A stretch of 62,432 nt of DNA, taken from positions 1-62,432 of the forward strand of contig JAITFP010000064.1 of assembly GCA_031281275.1 (NCBI GenBank). Reading direction: 5' to 3'. The translations under genes were made by a program, and so were the position numbers. Origin of the DNA: Candidatus Fibrimonadaceae bacterium. GTDB taxonomy: Bacteria; Fibrobacterota; Fibrobacteria; Fibrobacterales; Fibrobacteraceae. The notes beneath the pieces were generated by a model that worked only from the letters and a program-made list of their open reading frames with translations, was not told the DNA's origin and ran no database searches. Shown here one piece after another: positions 60,312 to 62,432 of this stretch (position 1 is the first letter of the stretch; the number at the start of each line of letters is the position of its first letter).

Positions 60312-61655
60312 CTACCCGTTCTTAGCCTCTGCTAAAATATCCTTTATCTCAAACTCAAAGGAATATCCGTCGTTTTCTGCTAGTTTGTTTTTAACCGATT
60401 GAATTGCGTTTGAAATGGAAGATACATCTCTGTTGAAAAATTTTCCTATTTCGCTCAGGGAAAGACCGCTTTGCCTGCATAGGTAGATTGCTATTTTGCG
60501 GGATTTATTGACGGTTGCTATTCGGCTTTTTCCACAAAGGGTGTCCAATGGGACGTTGTATGCTCGGGCTGCTGCTGTTGCTATGGATTTTATAGATGGC
60601 GCGTTGTTGCTTGATTTTTTTTCTCCGTAAATGGAGTGGATTATTTGCGGTGTAATTTCGCTTTTCAAAAGGGTTTGCCTTGCCGCTAGGTCGTTGATTG
60701 CGCCCTCCAAAGAGCATATATTTTCGCCTAGTTTTTCTGCTATCATCTTCCAGCTGTTTTCAAGCTGGGCGGTTGGCAGTCCCTTTTCAAGTGCTTTTTG
60801 GCGCAAAATAGCAATGCGTGTTCGCAAGTCGGGGTTTTTAAGTTCGCATTTTATGCCCATTTTCAAAAAATCCATAAGCTCGGATATGGGAGTATGTTTG
60901 CTTTTTGGGTTAATGGAAATAACTATGGAACGGTTTTTGCTTTTAAGGCTTTTCAATATATTCAAAAATTCACTTTGCGCACTTTTTGAACTGTAAATAT
61001 TTTGCAAATTATCAAAAAGCAAAATATCTGCTTGATATAGCATATCCAAATTGCCTTTGCGTTTTTCTTTGAAGAACCGGTCGGAATCCCATAAAACGGC
61101 TTTTTTTGCCCAATTAGTCGAAGCCTCGCGCCCAATAGCATGCAATAAATGCGTTTTGCCAAGTCCGGCGGCTCCTCTGATGATTAAAAAGTTTTCTTGC
61201 TCTCTTGGCGTGGCGGCAATGAATTTTGCACTTTCCAAAGCCATTTCGTTGGAGGTTCCTGCTATAAAGTTATTCAAGGTGTATTTTTTGCAAAAATGAC
61301 CATGTTTAAGTTTTTCGGGATTTTTTAGCTCTGGTGCTGCTGCTATAACCTTGTTTTCTTCTTTTGGAGCAGATATGGAAATTTGGGTTATGCTTTTGTC
61401 TATGCTTTGAGCGATTTTCAAAAAGGGTTCGTGAAAATGCCCTAAAAACCATTCTTTTGCCAATTCGCTTGGCGTTTCTATGTTGAGAACCCCGTTTTGC
61501 GCAGATAAATGCTTTATGGCAGATAACCACTTTAAACTGCGAGATTCTTTGGGGTTTGATTGTAAAAATACCGACAGGCACTGCTCCCATAGGCAGGGAG
61601 CAGGCTGTTCGGCAGTGCTTATATTGACATTCACAAACACATTAAAAATATCCAA
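60312..61655 (-). CDS. dnaA: Divergent replication initiator DnaA
   Basis: 447 residues. Domain I-like start (CLWEQCLSVFLQ, WLSAIKHLSAQNGVLNIETPSELAKEW), AAA+ core with Walker A GAAGLGKTHLLHAI, and C-terminal HTH (KSRKIAIYLCRQSGLSLSEIGKFFNRDVSSISNAI). Two key sites differ from usual DnaA: Walker B reads LLFDNLQ instead of LLIDDIQ, and the DnaA-box signature GRDHTTVLHA reads NRDVSSISNA, losing the His-Thr contacts. So it either binds a changed origin sequence or is a paralogue. Start is TTG 61655 or a GTG a few codons later; no ribosome site is clear. Confidence 0.85.
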   Translation of the reverse strand: MDIFNVFVNVNISTAEQPAPCLWEQCLSVFLQSNPKESRSLKWLSAIKHLSAQNGVLNIETPSELAKEWFLGHFHEPFLKIAQSIDKSITQISISAPKEENKVIAAAPELKNPEKLKHGHFCKKYTLNNFIAGTSNEMALESAKFIAATPREQENFLIIRGAAGLGKTHLLHAIGREASTNWAKKAVLWDSDRFFKEKRKGNLDMLYQADILLFDNLQNIYSSKSAQSEFLNILKSLKSKNRSIVISINPKSKHTPISELMDFLKMGIKCELKNPDLRTRIAILRQKALEKGLPTAQLENSWKMIAEKLGENICSLEGAINDLAARQTLLKSEITPQIIHSIYGEKKSSNNAPSIKSIATAAARAYNVPLDTLCGKSRIATVNKSRKIAIYLCRQSGLSLSEIGKFFNRDVSSISNAIQSVKNKLAENDGYSFEFEIKDILAEAKNG

Positions 61656-61833
61656 AAATTTTTAATCTTTTGCAAGTAGCCAAAATGAGGGATTGGCATT
61701 ACCGCCTTATTTTTCCTTGGAATCTTTATTTTTTAGAATATTATTAAGAATATATTAACATAATATACATATATAATATATAATATATTAATAAGTTGTT
61801 TTTAATTTATTAACGAAAATTTTTAGGCAGAGA

Positions 61834-61849
61834 TGGCACGGCTTTTGTT
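61834..61849 (+). promoter_or_regulatory. Upstream sigma-54-like promoter element
   Basis: TGGCACGGCTTTTGTT: same as the element at 61945 except GT instead of GC at the -12 position. 111 bases upstream of it; perhaps a duplicated, weaker site or a decoy. Confidence 0.45.
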
Positions 61850-61944
61850 TCAAAAGGGAACTGATAAAACTGGGCTTGTGTTGCAAAACGAAACGCATAC
61901 AGTTATAAAACCCCATTTTTAGCTCAAAAATAGCGTTTTTCTTG

Positions 61945-61960
61945 TGGCACGGCTTTTGCT
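61945..61960 (+). promoter_or_regulatory. Sigma-54 promoter of groESL
   Basis: TGGCACGGCTTTTGCT fits the RpoN consensus TGGCACG-R-NNN-TTGCW exactly (GG at -24, GC at -12). Start expected near 61971, 35 bases before the groES ATG. No CIRCE inverted repeat is present in the spacer, so control by HrcA is unlikely. Confidence 0.72.
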
Positions 61961-62005
61961 TTTATTAAGGCAAACAAAAGTTTCACTTAAACCGAGAGGT
62001 AAAAT

Positions 62006-62432
<427 letters not shown>

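Larger units (their letters stand above)
61656..62005. other. AT-rich spacer between dnaA and groES, possible origin region
   Basis: A 350-base stretch without a gene. Bases ~61735-61815 are almost pure A/T (ATATTAACATAATATACATA type), suitable for DNA unwinding. I find no TTATCCACA box; TTATTAAGA (61741), TTATTAACG (61807) and TTATTAAGG (61962) recur. The right half holds the groES control sites. The oriC idea rests on dnaA adjacency and AT content only. Confidence 0.35.

Noticed and set aside
61656..62005. CIRCE operator before groES
   Set aside because: No TTAGCACTC-N9-GAGTGCTAA or close variant in the spacer.

Overview
The window comes from a member of the Fibrobacterota. It carries nine copies of the Fibrobacter succinogenes major paralogous (FISUMP) domain in eight genes, one fibro-slime-type surface lipoprotein, lipoproteins with long serine linkers, and AT-rich Gram-negative gene content (type IV pili, Mla-like lipid transport, outer-membrane-type proteins). 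Base composition looks clearly AT-rich by eye, more so than I would expect for Fibrobacter succinogenes. A gut Fibromonas-like lineage is a reasonable guess but is inference only. Layout: 1-1775 is the end of a gene coding for a TolB-N/CsgG-like, PEGA-containing outer-membrane protein. 1820-11214 is a nine-gene island on one strand made almost only of three modules in different combinations: 23-residue DUF4116 repeats, signal-less FISUMP domains, and sigma-70 region 1.2/2 fragments without region 4. Neighbouring genes mostly overlap (ATGA or up to 29 bases). This island is the strongest candidate for an undescribed system. 11241-22590 is mostly housekeeping: sppA, a LytTR regulator, a FISUMP lipoprotein, secreted and carbohydrate-binding-like proteins, an rRNA methyltransferase, a TPR lipoprotein, murA, a hicAB toxin-antitoxin pair and guaB. 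22653-30676 is accessory: a three-domain FISUMP lipoprotein, a Fic protein, two copies of a two-gene cassette (TolB-N-like gene A overlapping lipoprotein gene B by exactly 10 bases), an MNT/HEPN pair and a PIN pair. 30699-50269 is largely core: glmS, pilT-pilC, ogt, recA, a SPOR lipoprotein, a TRAM/RlmD-type methyltransferase, a polyprenol-mannose synthase-like transferase, leuD, folE, an MlaF-like ATPase, an EF-G-like GTPase, an MlaC-like protein, an amidohydrolase, a Cys-rich lipoprotein and an aminopeptidase P. 50155-56334 is a sugar-type ABC transporter operon with a pseudo-receiver gene in front. One permease contains a large periplasmic propeller-like insert. 56359-60070 holds a rhomboid protease, tRNA-Ala, an AAA-ATPase/PD-(D/E)XK protein and a third FISUMP cassette whose A gene is reduced to 36 codons. 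60071-60311 contains a candidate small RNA and a fossil Abi_2 C-terminus. 60312-62432 has a divergent dnaA, an AT-rich spacer with tandem sigma-54-type promoters, groES and the start of groL. A recurring promoter element, TTTCTATATT, sits 6-9 bases from many start codons. At the tRNA and the small RNA it is paired with a perfect TTGACA at 17 bases. Many genes here are therefore probably expressed from leaderless or almost leaderless mRNAs, while others with longer leaders keep a normal Shine-Dalgarno site.
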